From positions 152,173 to 174,899 of the forward strand of contig NW_014577714.1 of the NCBI RefSeq assembly GCF_000485595.1: a DNA stretch of 22,727 bases, read 5' to 3'. The stretch comes from Priapulus caudatus (taxonomy: Eukaryota; Priapulida; Priapulimorpha; Priapulimorphida; Priapulidae). Positions within the stretch are counted from its first letter, which is position 1; the number at the start of each line of letters is the position of its first letter. A program made the translations under genes and the position numbers. The notes under the pieces were generated by a model. That model had not been told where the DNA came from, searched no databases, and was given only the letters and a program-made list of their open reading frames with translations. This document shows, piece by piece, positions 9,067 through 18,786 of the stretch.

Positions 9067-9893
9067 CGCCGTCCACTGACTTTCAAGAAAATATATCTTC
9101 AAAACTACTCTCAATGCATTTTGCTTTTTTTAAAGAATTTGACTTATTATTGATGCTTCTAACCAGAATTATATTTTCAAAAATATCTAAATAAGTAAAA
9201 TTGTACGATGAAATCACTCCATTCTCCCATTGAAAAATTGCATATCATTTTAAGGTAAAATTTTAGATTTTATATATATTTAGATACAATTTTTTTTTTA
9301 AACAAATATTGGTATATGACTCGAGTGTAAATATCAGTATTTTTCGTTTACTGTAAATAATGTGCTATTTTAAAAAGTTCTTTAAGCAATTCACAACATA
9401 GATCGAGCTGCCTCACAAACCTCTATTCTATCTTTTACTTCCTCATGTGGGCAGAATATATAAAAAACAATTAATAAACATAACAGAACAAAATTTCGAA
9501 ACATGGGCAAGCTCCGACATCTTTTCAATTGAGCATCGTCTGCAATACAGTCACCTAAAAACCTCTTGGAACATAAATCTACATTTCTCTCAATTGAATT
9601 TATGTCGAAAATTAGCAATTGTGATTAAAGGATATAAGAAAGTTTCATCAATGACATGTGAAACTTCTTAGACATAAATTGAATCTTCTATAAATAGCTG
9701 CTCTTATACAGTGTGCATAAACAATTAATAATAAAATTATTAAAACAAATACCTTTGTACTACTACCTATACAGTCTAGTCATTTCATGTAGTATTTCGA
9801 TTAACAGCAATCAATAATTATCACTATAAACATGGTAATGTACTATATTGTATAAATAGCAGTCGATATTACAAGTACTAATTAACATTGCAG
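9067..9893. other. AT-rich intergenic DNA, no supported gene
   Basis: The only frame of note is on the minus strand (9391-9618). Its last 37 codons begin MFRNFVLLCLLIVFYIF, which looks like a signal peptide, but nothing else supports a gene. Confidence 0.5.
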
Positions 9894-9958
9894 TGGCTGA
9901 TTCAGCTGTGACAACCCCTGTGTCAGCCAGTGAAGTCCTACCTCCTACTGTATCCTAA
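9894..9958 (+). CDS. Candidate terminal exon of an unknown plus-strand gene
   Basis: A TACTAAT branch-point-like motif lies 11 bases before the acceptor ATTGCAG. The frame after it gives 20 residues (starting ADSAVTTPVSASEV) and a TAA. An ATTAAA hexamer lies about 65 bases further on. No partner exon was found to the left. The minus strand of the same stretch also has an open frame after an acceptor-like TTTAG, so neither reading is secure. Function unknown. Confidence 0.15.
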
Positions 9959-10140
9959 AGTACGTCACTTCAGTCATTGGAGCTCTCCTTATTCCTGCAT
10001 AATTTAGCATAAAGAATTACATTAAACTAGGCATCGACATTCTTGGCCACACTGGGCTACAATAGCACATGGAATTTTTTCTTTATTTAGAAGCAAATTT
10101 TATAATCCCCTACATGTGTAGTTCACACTTTTTATTTTGT

Positions 10141-10146
10141 TTTATT
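10141..10146 (-). promoter_or_regulatory. Poly(A) signal AATAAA
   Basis: On the minus strand AATAAA stands about 25 bases after the stop of the frame at 10404-10171, and a second AATAAA follows within 10 bases. It is a good candidate for the 3' end of the minus-strand CCPG1-like gene. Confidence 0.5.
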
Positions 10147-10170
10147 TAGGATAGTTTAGAGGAAATGCGT

Positions 10171-10404
10171 TCACATGCATATAGAATTGCTTTTAATGTT
10201 CAAATATATCGGCCCTAATTCCATTATAATTCCAGAGACACTAAAGGACTCTATGTTTACTACAAACCTCCTAGCTTCTCTGGCATAACCTCGTGTGATT
10301 AACCAGTTGCTTTTGCTTGCCCTCTGCTGATCTCTATCCTCTCCACGCCGGAGGAGCCACGTAGATTCTTCCTCTGTATGATGCTGCTTTCCATATCCAA
10401 GTGC
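10171..10404 (-). CDS. Candidate last exon of the CCPG1-like gene (W-L-x-x-R repeat tail)
   Basis: The frame opens right after acceptor GCTATTTAG and runs 77 codons to TGA. Its first 46 residues include two similar blocks, STWLLRRGEDRDQQR and SNWLITRGYAREARR, and look coding. The preceding exon (12122-11472) has a possible phase-0 donor, GAG|GTGAAA at 11487, just before its own stop, and its end contains a related GTWMKRV. Joining them would extend the protein past that stop. Alternatively this exon ends at the donor-like AG|GTTTGT (10268), since the residues after ARR look less like protein. It could also belong to a separate gene. Confidence 0.4.
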   Translation of the reverse strand, partial: ALGYGKQHHTEEESTWLLRRGEDRDQQRASKSNWLITRGYAREARRFVVNIESFSVSGIIMELGPIYLNIKSNSICM

Positions 10405-11471
10405 CTAAATAGCAACAGGTGAGGTGACACAAGGTGCTTTCAACCCACCATCCACCGTGAATTCGAAGGCATCAAATGTTCAGTGGGCATGATAGTGAAA
10501 TAACGTATCACATGGCACCATGGAACGCATGAAGAAAAGAATGAACGTATTAAATACGATAGAAATAGAATCGAATATATATTTGAACAAGTAGTAGGTG
10601 TTGAAAGGATATCATAAGACATCTTATGATCTAGTAAATTAGTGTGAAGCGGGAGAAAATCGAAACATCGTTTGTGCAGAAGCTCATTGTCAGAATCATT
10701 GTATATAGTTAAATAAGTATAATAATAGTAAAATAGTTATGAATATCATCAAGTATAAAATTTCATGACTTGTTGAATTGTTGGGCAAAAGTTGGCATTT
10801 TAGACTTGTGATATTCATAATTATTTTAATGTATGTTTCCGATAATGACCCTAGAATTTTATTAGTATCTCGGGTATGAACAAAAATTGTGTAAAACAAG
10901 CATAAGCATATGTGCAACATATGCTATCACAATTCACCAGACAATGCAGCAAGAGCAACGAAACAAAAAAGGAATAGAAAAAAAAAAACATAATAATAAT
11001 AATAATAATAAATAAGGAAGGAATATTTGTTTGAATACATTCTGTGCAACAAAGTAAATCAGAATCAGCCAAGGTCGGTTAGCCAGAACATTGACAGCTG
11101 CGCAGTATTTGCTAAGAATGTGAGCAGTTTATATGGTGACAGTGGAACAGTCGTATTCTATAGTTGAACCCCTATTTTATGACATTTCCAGTACTCAGAG
11201 AGAGTGGGCTCAAACGATATTACTAACAACCACGAATATCTAGAATAGCACGTTCCTCATCATAGTGTTATTTAGTGCCATATTAGTTCAACCGCCATTC
11301 GTAACACATTGCATTGTGCAATTCTATAAGTATCATATCTAAGAACGAAGTAAGCAGGTTATATTAAATACGAAGATTATTGATTCATTTGCTTCGTCTC
11401 TAATCCTTTGTTCAGGTCAGTTAGTAGTTCACATTAGTTCACCCACTAAGAGTTGCCCCAAATTAAATCAC
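10405..11471. other. Intron or 3' UTR of the minus-strand gene
   Basis: AT-rich with a TAA trinucleotide run (10990-11013) and no supported exon. If the exon at 12122-11472 is terminal, this stretch is 3' UTR and the nearest AATAAA on the minus strand is at 10863-10858. If 10404-10171 is used, this is a 1.07 kb intron. Confidence 0.45.
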
Positions 11472-12122
11472 TCAGCTTATTTTCACCTCGTGTTCAATTC
11501 CGTCTGCTGCTGAACCATCAGTCTCTAGAACACGTTTCATCCAGGTACCATCGGTGAAGCCGCCAGCCTTCGCTTGCCTCACCTGCCACTTGCATAAATG
11601 GAACTTGCAGTAACAAGGATGCAGGTATGTCGAGAAGGGGGTACCCATGAGCTCGCTCCACCACCATTGCTGGCAGCCCAACCACATAAGGTCTGTAGTG
11701 GTATACTTCTTGTACACAAAGTCCTCCATGTGCCTGTGCATATCTTTTAGAAAGATTCGGCGATTCTCTTTGCCAAGCTCGTTCCATCGGACATGTTTAC
11801 TCACAGTTAAAATAGCCTTAAACTCCATCAGCGGCCTCTGGATTTCCCGCAGGTAGTCTCCAACGGCGTTTCTTCTATTCATACTTTCAGAACACTTAAA
11901 AACTTTGAATGATTTTTGTATATCTCGACCTAACTTAGTGTGTTGATAATTTATTGTTTTATCTTTCCTGCTCTGCTGATTACCACTATCACCTTTTTTA
12001 CGATCACGACCCTGACCATGGCCTACCTGCTGGGTATTACGTCTATCATGTTTATCGGTGACAGGGACAACCCAATGTTCTTGCCGTGCCATCTTCAGAG
12101 TCGTCCCAACGTGCTCCTTAAG
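11472..12122 (-). CDS. CCPG1-like protein, C-terminal exon (216 residues)
   Basis: Acceptor ACTGTATTTTCCAG is strong and phase 0, matching the donor of 16427-16291. Residues start LKEHVGTTLKMARQEHWV, pass a charged Lys/Asp/Gln stretch, then a helical Arg/Lys-rich part (REIQRPLMEFKAIL, RIFLKDMHRHMEDFV). A Trp/Cys-rich end follows (WLGCQQWWWSELMG, HPCYCKFHLCKW), and the frame ends at TGA. This part is predicted to be luminal. The first 110 bases are duplicated exactly at 14016-13907. An alternative donor at 11487 may carry the frame to 10404. I do not recognise a named domain in this exon. Confidence 0.75.
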   Translation of the reverse strand, partial: LKEHVGTTLKMARQEHWVVPVTDKHDRRNTQQVGHGQGRDRKKGDSGNQQSRKDKTINYQHTKLGRDIQKSFKVFKCSESMNRRNAVGDYLREIQRPLMEFKAILTVSKHVRWNELGKENRRIFLKDMHRHMEDFVYKKYTTTDLMWLGCQQWWWSELMGTPFSTYLHPCYCKFHLCKWQVRQAKAGGFTDGTWMKRVLETDGSAADGIEHEVKIS

Positions 12123-13906
12123 CTGGAAAATACAGTGCTTAATAACATATATATATGTATATATGTATGTATATATATAATAATATCAATATATACTGCT
12201 CTGTTACCATGTAATGTGGTGTGCTTGATCACCTGTGGCAAACTGTTGTAATACATGCAAGGAGGTCTAATCGGTCATAACCATTATAATGATACTTCTC
12301 ATAAAATATGTGATATGTCAAAGAAGTGTGAGAAAAGTGTTCTACACCTTTATTCGTGTAAAGTCACAATATCTGGCACTCGTGGTAGTGTAGCACATTG
12401 GGCTTCAACAATGGGAGGAAAGATGCAAAGCCGCCCACGTACTGGGGCTGCAGGTCGGCGAACCTAACTGGCCAGGCTGCATAACGTCAGTGGTTAAGCG
12501 CAAATAACCACATCATAGATTTGGCTTCAATACGTGTGTAGCAGGTGAAAAATGATGGGCATCCAGGTGTGGCTTACATCACAAGCAGAGAGAAGCAAAC
12601 TAGGAGCGAGTTGATGTAGATGTGTGAGGAGAGCAGCGGAGGTAGTAGGAGTGTGAAAGAAAGAGGGGAGAAATGGAGAAAAAAGAAGAGGTGACAAGAG
12701 GGTGTTAGTATGTCTGAATGTCTGTACGTGCGTTGTGATAGAGGTAGGGAAGTAAAACAGAGAGACTCGAGGGAGAGCAGAGACAGAGAGCATAGAGATG
12801 AAGAAGAGCTTCTTATTTCTCGTCGTGTGCGGTTGTATTTGTGAAGCCCGTGTGTGAGTGTTATGAAGTCTTACCTATTTTAGTTATAAATAGTCACGCT
12901 AGGTGCCGTTAGACTTTCCCCAGGATATAAGTTTTGAAAACCCTGAATGAGAGGTTTTGTGTAGCTAGTACACTTGGCGTGGTGCGAGCAAACTGGCCAG
13001 TCGTGTTAAGGTATCGTGCTTACAATGTTTTATTATGTAACGTGCATATAGGCCTAATGATGCAACTTGTTGTGTGATTGAAATGTAATTTATTGTATTT
13101 GTTTTGCGCCCGGCAATTATATTGTTAATAGTAATAATAATAATAATTTTGTCATCTATGCTTGTTAAGTTTGTCTTTTGCTACAGTTTTCGTTATTCGC
13201 CTAGGGATAACGGTTAGGCGAGGGCAAATGCAATCAGGAGCTGATAAGCAGTTCACCACTAGCATGCATATCATAACCTGTAGAGGCTACTGTAGGTAAC
13301 GAGCGTCCATTGTTCTCCACACAGTGTGATTGTGTGAGTTATTAAGACAAGAGGGCGGATTGCGTGTGCGTCCTGCCTACTTGCTGGTCAATGTTCGCAA
13401 TTCCTGTTAGCGGAAAGGCATTGCGCCTGCGGGAGGCATTGCGAATGCTGGTTGAGATTGAAATTTGGAAACCTACATGAATTGCTCATTAGTAGTGTGC
13501 ATGTGATTTTTTTTCACATGGTTTAGGAATAAATAGTATATTGTGAATCATAACACCTCTATAACTTTTTAGCATAGGGAAATAAGCATTTGGCTATGGA
13601 AAATACCCTTTGGAAATGATTTGGCTCTGAAAGCGGATGTCCCCTCCCTAGGTAAAGAATACGCACGCAAGGGCAGGTCAGATCCAATTAAAAAGGAACA
13701 GCACAATCGGGGCTACCGACGAAGAGCACCTCAAAAATTGTTACAATAGAAATTACATATCACCACTCATCTGCTGTAATTTCAGGGTTCTCCAAGCTTT
13801 TTCATTATAGCATGGCGGGGCTGCCTTTACGGTCCTAGTTTTAGCATTTTTTAGCTAATTTTAGCATGGCGACTATGATATTTAGAGTGGCGGGTGCATT
13901 TTAGGA
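12013..13906. repeat. Tandem duplication, unit 1
   Basis: The unit begins TGACCATGGCCTACC (inside the C-terminal exon) and runs through intron sequence to TTTTAGGATG. The same order and near-identical sequence recur in 13907-16197. It includes a TA array, a GA-rich stretch (12590-12800), a TAA microsatellite and a cut-off inverted-repeat element (13781-13906). Relative to unit 2 it lacks about 0.42 kb near 13198. The Ser/Leu/Pro frames at 12527-12793 translate the GA-rich stretch and are not genes. Confidence 0.93.
13781..13906. mobile_element. Truncated copy of inverted-repeat element (MITE)
   Basis: This is the left 126 bases of the element at 16071-16248, cut where unit 2 of the duplication begins. 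Its right inverted repeat is missing, which shows that the duplication breakpoint fell inside the element. Confidence 0.85.
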
Positions 13907-14016
13907 TGACCATGGCCTACCTGCTGGGTATTACGTCTATCATGTTTATCGGTGACAGGGACAACCCAATGTTCTTGCCGTGCCATCTTCAGAGTCGTCC
14001 CAACGTGCTCCTTAAG
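13882..14016 (-). CDS. Duplicated 5' part of the C-terminal exon (alternative or symmetric exon)
   Basis: This holds the same acceptor (TTTTCCAG) and the same first 110 coding bases as the exon at 12122, and is reached first by the spliceosome. Read through, it gives 44 residues ending HGHPKMHPPL and TGA, a short alternative C-terminus lacking the Trp/Cys-rich end. It also contains CAGCAG|GTAGGC at 13921. With that donor it is a 96-base phase 0-0 exon that would splice in frame to 12122 and repeat 32 residues. It may equally be skipped. Which form is made cannot be told from DNA. Confidence 0.55.
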   Translation of the reverse strand, partial: LKEHVGTTLKMARQEHWVVPVTDKHDRRNTQQVGHGHPKMHPPL

Positions 14017-16197
14017 CTGGAAAATACAGTGCTTAATAACATATATATGTATATATATGTATGTATATATATCAATATATACTGCTCTGTTACCATGCAA
14101 TGTGGTGTGCTTGATCACCTGTGGCAAACTGTTGTAATACATGCAAGGAGGTCTAATCGGTCATAACCATGATAATGATACTTCTCATAAAATATGTGAT
14201 ATGTCAAAGAAGTGTGAGAAAAGTGTTCCACACCTTTATTCGTGTAAATAGTGTAGCACATTGGGCTTCAACAATGGGAGGAAAGATGCAAAGCCGCCCA
14301 CGTACTGGGGCTGCAGGTCGGCGAACCTAACTGGGCAGGCTGCATAACGTCAGTGGTTGAGCGCAAATAACCGCATCATAGATTTGGCTTCCATACGTGT
14401 GTAGCAGGTGAAAAATGATGGGCATCCAGGTGTGGCTTACATCACAAGCAGAGAGAAGCAAGCTAGGAGCGAGTTGATGTAGATGTGTGAGGAGAGCAGC
14501 GGAGGTAGTAGGAGAGTGTGAAAGAAAGAGGGGAAAAATGGAGAAAAAAGAAGAGGTGACAAGAGGGTGTTAGTATGTCTGCATGTCTGTACATGCGTTG
14601 TGATAGAGGTAGGGAAGTAAAACAGAGAGACTCGAGGGAGAGCAGAGACAGAGAGCATAGAGATGAAGAAGAGCTTCTTATTTCTCGTCGTGTGCGGTTG
14701 TATTTGTGACGCCCGTGTGTGAGTGTTATGAAGTCTTACCTGTTTAAGTTATAAATAGTCACGCTAGGTGCCGTTAGACTTTCCCCAGGATATAAGTTTT
14801 GAAAACCCTGAATGAGAGGTTTTGTGTAGCTAGTACACTTGGCGTGGTGCGCACAAACTGGCCAGTCGTGTTAAGGTATTGTGCTTACAATGTTTTATTA
14901 TGTAACGTGCATATAGGCCTAATGATGTAACTTGTTGTGTGATTGAAATGTACCTTATTGTATTTGTTTTGCGCTTGGCAATTATATTGTTAATAGTAAT
15001 AATAATAATAATTTTAGTTGAACATGTCATCTATGCTTGTTAAGTTTGTCTTTTGCTACAGTTTTCGTTATTCGCCCGACAGGGTCGACATAACAGCTAG
15101 GGCATCATTAAGTGGTAACCCTGTAGTTGCATGTGATGTGAGCACATCGGGATGTGCGTGTTCGCGCAACATTCGGTACAGAAGTAAATGTGAGACGTTA
15201 GCCAGAAAAACGCCTATCGTGAGTTCAGTTAGTGCGTGAAAGAGTAAAGCATGCGAGAACGGAGTATCGATTGCGAGGAAAGTGAAATTAGGTAGATGGA
15301 AGTGGAAAACCCATTAACTACAGAATTCTACAGAAATGTTTGCGCAAGTGCACGTAATAGAGTGGTTGTGACTGATAGTTGGTGCCTCACGTTCGAGTCG
15401 GGATCATGCATGTACAATAAGGGAGCAAGAGCTTAGCGGAAACTGATGGGTGAACGTTAAACTACAGTAGGACGATGGGCATGTAGCCTGCGAGTAGGAT
15501 AACGGTTAGGCGCGGGCAATGCAATCAGGAGCTGATAAGCAGTTCAACACTAGCATGCATATCATAACCTGTGGAGGCTACTGTAGGTAACGAGCGTCCA
15601 TTGTTCTCCACGCAGTGTGATTGTGTGAGTTATTAAGACAAGAGGGCGGATTGCGTGTGCGTCCTGCCTACTTGCTGGTCAATGTTCACAATTCCTGTTA
15701 GCGGAAAGGCATTGCGCCTGCGGGAGGCATTGCGAATGCTGGTTAAGATTGAGATTTGGAAACCTACATGAATTGCTCATTAGTAGTGTGCATGTGATTT
15801 TTTTCCACATGGTTTAGGAATAAATAGTATATTGTGAATCATAACACCTCTATACCTTTTAGCATAGGGAAATAGGCCTTTGGCTATGGAAAATACCCTT
15901 TGGGAATGATTTGGCTCTGAAAGCGGATGCCCCCTCCCTAGGTAAAGAATACGCACGCAAGGGCAGGTCAGATCCAATTAAAAAGGGACAGCACAATCGG
16001 GGCTACCGACGAAGAGCACCTCAAAAATCGTTACAATAGAAATTACATATCACCAATTATCTGCTGTAATTTCAGGGTTCTCCAAGCTTTTTCATTATAG
16101 CATGGCGGGGCTGCCTTTACTACTACTAGTTTTAGCATTTTTTAGCTAATTTTAGCATGGCGACTATGATATTTAGAGTGGCGGGTGCATTTTAGGA
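13907..16197. repeat. Tandem duplication, unit 2
   Basis: Second unit, 2.29 kb. The exonic end (13907-14016) is identical to unit 1, and the intronic part differs by scattered substitutions and small indels. It has an extra block at about 15077-15495. The two units abut with no spacer. The bases TG are shared by the left edge (12013-12014), the junction (13907-13908) and the right edge (16198-16199), consistent with microhomology at the join. Confidence 0.93.
15077..15495. other. Block present in unit 2 only
   Basis: About 0.42 kb between GTTATTCGCC and TAGGATAACGG has no counterpart in unit 1, where these flanks are nearly joined. No clear target duplication or inverted ends are visible, so a deletion in unit 1 is as likely as an insertion here. 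It holds no convincing gene; CGTTCGAGTCGGG near 15392 is B-box-like but isolated. Confidence 0.6.
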
Positions 16198-16248
16198 TGG
16201 CGGGGCTCGACAATTGCCAGGCTATAAGTGCTCTTGGAGAACCCTGAA
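16071..16248. mobile_element. MITE, 178 bp, with 16-bp perfect terminal inverted repeats
   Basis: The ends are TTCAGGGTTCTCCAAG and CTTGGAGAACCCTGAA, perfect inverted repeats. The interior has short repeats of TAGCATGGCG and TTTTAGCAT. It has no coding capacity. It lies 43 bases downstream of the exon end at 16291 in the gene's direction. The superfamily is not identified. Confidence 0.85.
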
Positions 16249-16290
16249 TTTAGGTTCAGGAAAAACAGTTGTAGAAACCATAATCTATAC

Positions 16291-16427
16291 CTTATTAAAC
16301 TTGTCTTTCACATCACTCAGGTGTACATCTGCAATTCGCTCTCCTGTTGTTTTAGCTGTATCCCAAGTGTTCAGAAGGTGATTGTGTATTGTAGAAGCCA
16401 CACCTTTGGTAACCTCTGCCACGTTTT
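16291..16427 (-). CDS. CCPG1-like protein, luminal exon (phase 1 to 0)
   Basis: Acceptor TTCCACAG; donor AATAAG|GTATAG. The frame gives NVAEVTKGVASTIHNHLL, then TWDTAKTTGERIADV and ends DKFNK, amphipathic helix-like sequence. The start phase matches the donor of 16863-16622 and the end phase matches both duplicated acceptors (14016 and 12122). Confidence 0.75.
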
Positions 16428-16621
16428 CTGTGGAACAATATATCTGGATCTAAGATAAAACGCGCTTTATCACTCCCCTTTAAAAAAAAATATCCCATCA
16501 ACAAAATCGTCAATGGAAATAATTGCATTATTTAAAAAAACTGTGCCGGTTTAAAATTTCAAAGATTTAGTATCTTAATGGTATAAAATTGTTCACAATC
16601 ATGATAACAAATAAAACTTAC

Positions 16622-16863
16622 CAAGATTGTGCTGAATCTGTAAGTCTTTAAATGATTGCTTTACTTTGTCCTGTGCACTTCTAAATGCCTCACTGACGTC
16701 CTGCATCTTTTCAGTAATATTTGTTTGCCACCAGAACCTGTTGACGGACTCCCAGATATCATTGAAGATGGTGCCATCAATATAGGACAATTGTGACAGG
16801 CGTTTCCACACCAGCTCGAATAAATCCTTGTCACCACATGAAACTGACATGTTCAAAACGTAC
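16622..16863 (-). CDS. CCPG1-like protein, luminal exon (phase 2 to 1)
   Basis: Acceptor TTTTTGTTTAG, donor CTTG|GTAAGT. Residues run YVLNMSVSCGDKDLFELVWKR, then a Trp-containing helix (IWESVNRFWWQTNITEKM) and a Gln/Lys-rich helix. NMS and NIT are N-glycosylation sequons, which fits a luminal location. Long amphipathic helices with spaced Trp and Phe recall the luminal C-terminal part of CCPG1/PBXIP1, but I cannot align them with confidence. Confidence 0.8.
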
Positions 16864-17087
16864 CTAAACAAAAATCAATTCACAAGATAAGAATAACTTA
16901 TTATTTCACAACAAGTAATCAGTAAGGATATAAATTTTTACATGCATAAATGCAATATTCAATTTATATATGCTCCAAAGTGTAGGGAGGCTAGTTTCGT
17001 CAAATGTAGACTTGGTTCTTACACGGGATGTGTGGTGCACATCAGTCACGATCAAAGATGTGGAGTGCAAACATAGATGAGTTTATT

Positions 17088-17440
17088 ACCTCCACCAAGG
17101 AGGTTATGTTTCCGCCCCTGTTCGTTTGTGTGTTTGTTGGTTTGTTTGTCTGTCAACAGGATATCTCAAAAAGTTACAGATAGATTTTGATGAATTTTTT
17201 TGGACGGGTCTTGGGCCAACAACCAATCAATTAGATTTTGGTGGTGATCCGGATCCAGATCTGGATCCAGGATTTTTTTTGTGGGGGAGACTTTGGACGC
17301 ATTCAAAATTCACTAAAAAAAATCCTGGCTTTTTTTCAAATTTCTGAAAATTTCATCAAACTATATTGGGTGTGACAGCAAGATTAGGGGACTGTTACGC
17401 TGTGGCGGAGGTTTGCCATCTCCGATAGCTCTTGTTCTAC
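17088..17440 (+). mobile_element. Dispersed repeat with ACCTCC(A)CCAAGGAGGTTATG end
   Basis: The left end is ACCTCCACCAAGGAGGTTATG and the right side has TGTGGCGGAGGT (17401-17412), an approximate inverted repeat. Inside are a T/G-rich run (GTTTGTTTGTCTGTC), AGGATATCTCAAAAAGTTA and GATCCGGATCCAGATCTGGATC. I recall closely similar sequences as common repeats in many animal genomes but cannot name the family. The GDPDPDLDP frame translates the GGATCC-type repeat. It lies in the intron between 17560 and 16863. Confidence 0.65.
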
Positions 17441-17559
17441 TATATGTTATAACAGATAGAATCTGCAATCTGTAGGCTGTGGCTGCCGTGCGCTTAACTC
17501 ATATAACAGAGTGGATGAAATTCACATATTGATGAAATGTCTTTCTAACAGCAACTTAC

Positions 17560-17767
17560 ATTTCTGTGACAATTGCCATCTTTTTCGGACTAGACAAAAT
17601 GTCACCGACCACATCTGGTGACATTAGATACGTAATGCATGTTGAACAGTTGAAGTTGTCGATACTAAGTGGCAATTGGTGAGATTGATCGGATGCCTTA
17701 GTATCCAGGTGTAGTAGATTCTCACAAAGACGCATGCACTTTTCCTGGCAAGCATGCTGAGAATATG
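17560..17767 (-). CDS. CCPG1-like protein, Cys-rich luminal exon (phase 1 to 2)
   Basis: Acceptor TATCTTTCTGTGTAG is strong; donor GAAAT|GTAAGT is near consensus. The phase-1 start matches the donor of 19742-18893. Residues start YSQHACQEKCMRLCENLL and continue to NFNCSTCITYLMSPDVV. Five cysteines in 69 residues suggest disulfides in an oxidising lumen, and NCS is a possible sequon. A second acceptor-like CAG nine bases inside is out of phase. No named domain is recognised. Confidence 0.8.
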
Positions 17768-17876
17768 CTACACAGAAAGATAAGGAATACATTGCAATAT
17801 AGTGAAACTCATCCCAGGGCATACAGTAGTATGACAGGTTTTAATGGAAATTCTTTACTATTAAACAAACCACACT

Positions 17877-18786
17877 CAGTGCTGCCACTCAGGATATTAC
17901 AAAAAAAGTATAAAATCTGTCCAGAAAGTCCTCAAAATTGTCTCAAAAAAGTATAAAAACAAGTGCCGCAGAGCGACAGCGCTCAACTGAGCAAGCTCTA
18001 CAAGCTGCATCCGACTTCGTCGGCTGAGCTAAACAGTATAAATTTGTATCAACCTACCATGATTTGTAGTCACTTGTTACCTAATACCTTATTACCGAAT
18101 ACATTATAGCCCATGTGCAGCATGTAAACAAGCTTCAGGAATGATGTGTGCCATGTGATGTGTGTGTGAATTCTCTCTTAAACCCTCAGTTTGGAATATT
18201 TAAATGTGATTTCTGTAATTTCTGTGAGGTGGTAAATTTGTTTGTAGTGTGTTTGCACGTTTCAAGTTCCTAGCAGAACGAGCACCGCAGGTGCTCGCCC
18301 AGCTAGGGCGGTCCGGGGGCATGCTCCCCCGGGAAATTTTTTTGACAAAATGGCGCAAGTCGGTGCATTCTAAGCTATTCTGAACACATTGTATAACTCT
18401 TGAATCTCTTTTTCAAGTTGTCAAAAGTTTCGTCAGTGAGGCAGTGTTTCGGACAGTGTGGCGGCTAAGAATTTGAGCGAGGCCACCCGTGTCAATGCAG
18501 GGGAAACACTGCAATGTTCTGTCATTTGGTCACTGATAGCAGCGAGCAAGAGCAAAAACACTCCACTGAACAGACCACGACACATCACTCCTGCAACAAG
18601 ACTAGCAAAGCACATCTTTAATCTCATCAAATACAGTGTACCTAAATGTAAGTCCGAAGAGTTTTGACCATCTTTGGCAAAAAACAGTATTTAAAAGTAT
18701 TTATGCATGAAAAAAAAAGTATGAAAAAAGTACATTTTCTTTAAAAAAGTATAATACTTTAAAAAAAGTATAAAGTGGCAGCACTG
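17877..18786. mobile_element. Non-autonomous DNA transposon, hAT-like, 910 bp
   Basis: Perfect 13-bp terminal inverted repeats, CAGTGCTGCCACT (17877-17889) and AGTGGCAGCACTG (18774-18786), stand between direct CACACT copies (17871-17876 and 18787-18792). CAGTG-type ends are typical of hAT, though hAT usually makes an 8-bp duplication and only 6 bp match here. Inside are A-rich AAAAAAGTATAAAA blocks at both ends, a copy of the dispersed repeat end (17956-17985), and a GC palindrome (18309-18335). No intact transposase is seen. It lies within the intron between 18893 and 17767. Confidence 0.75.

Noticed and set aside
8034-9114. Many His/Thr/Ala/Val/Cys frames on both strands
   Set aside because: Translations of CA/GT arrays.
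9898-9961. Further minus-strand exon of the CCPG1-like gene after acceptor TTTAG
   Set aside because: The open frame drifts into AT-rich sequence without a good donor, and a poly(A) signal already stands at 10146-10141 upstream of it in transcription order.
12527-12793. Ser/Leu/Pro frame on the minus strand (and its twin at 14437-14658)
   Set aside because: Translation of a GA-rich intron stretch; the twin copy has frame-changing indels, so there is no coding constraint.
15385-15410. Retroelement primer-binding site (TTGGTGCCTCACGTTCGAGTC)
   Set aside because: The T-arm-like part is in the same sense as a tRNA, not complementary to a tRNA 3' end, and no LTR pair was found.
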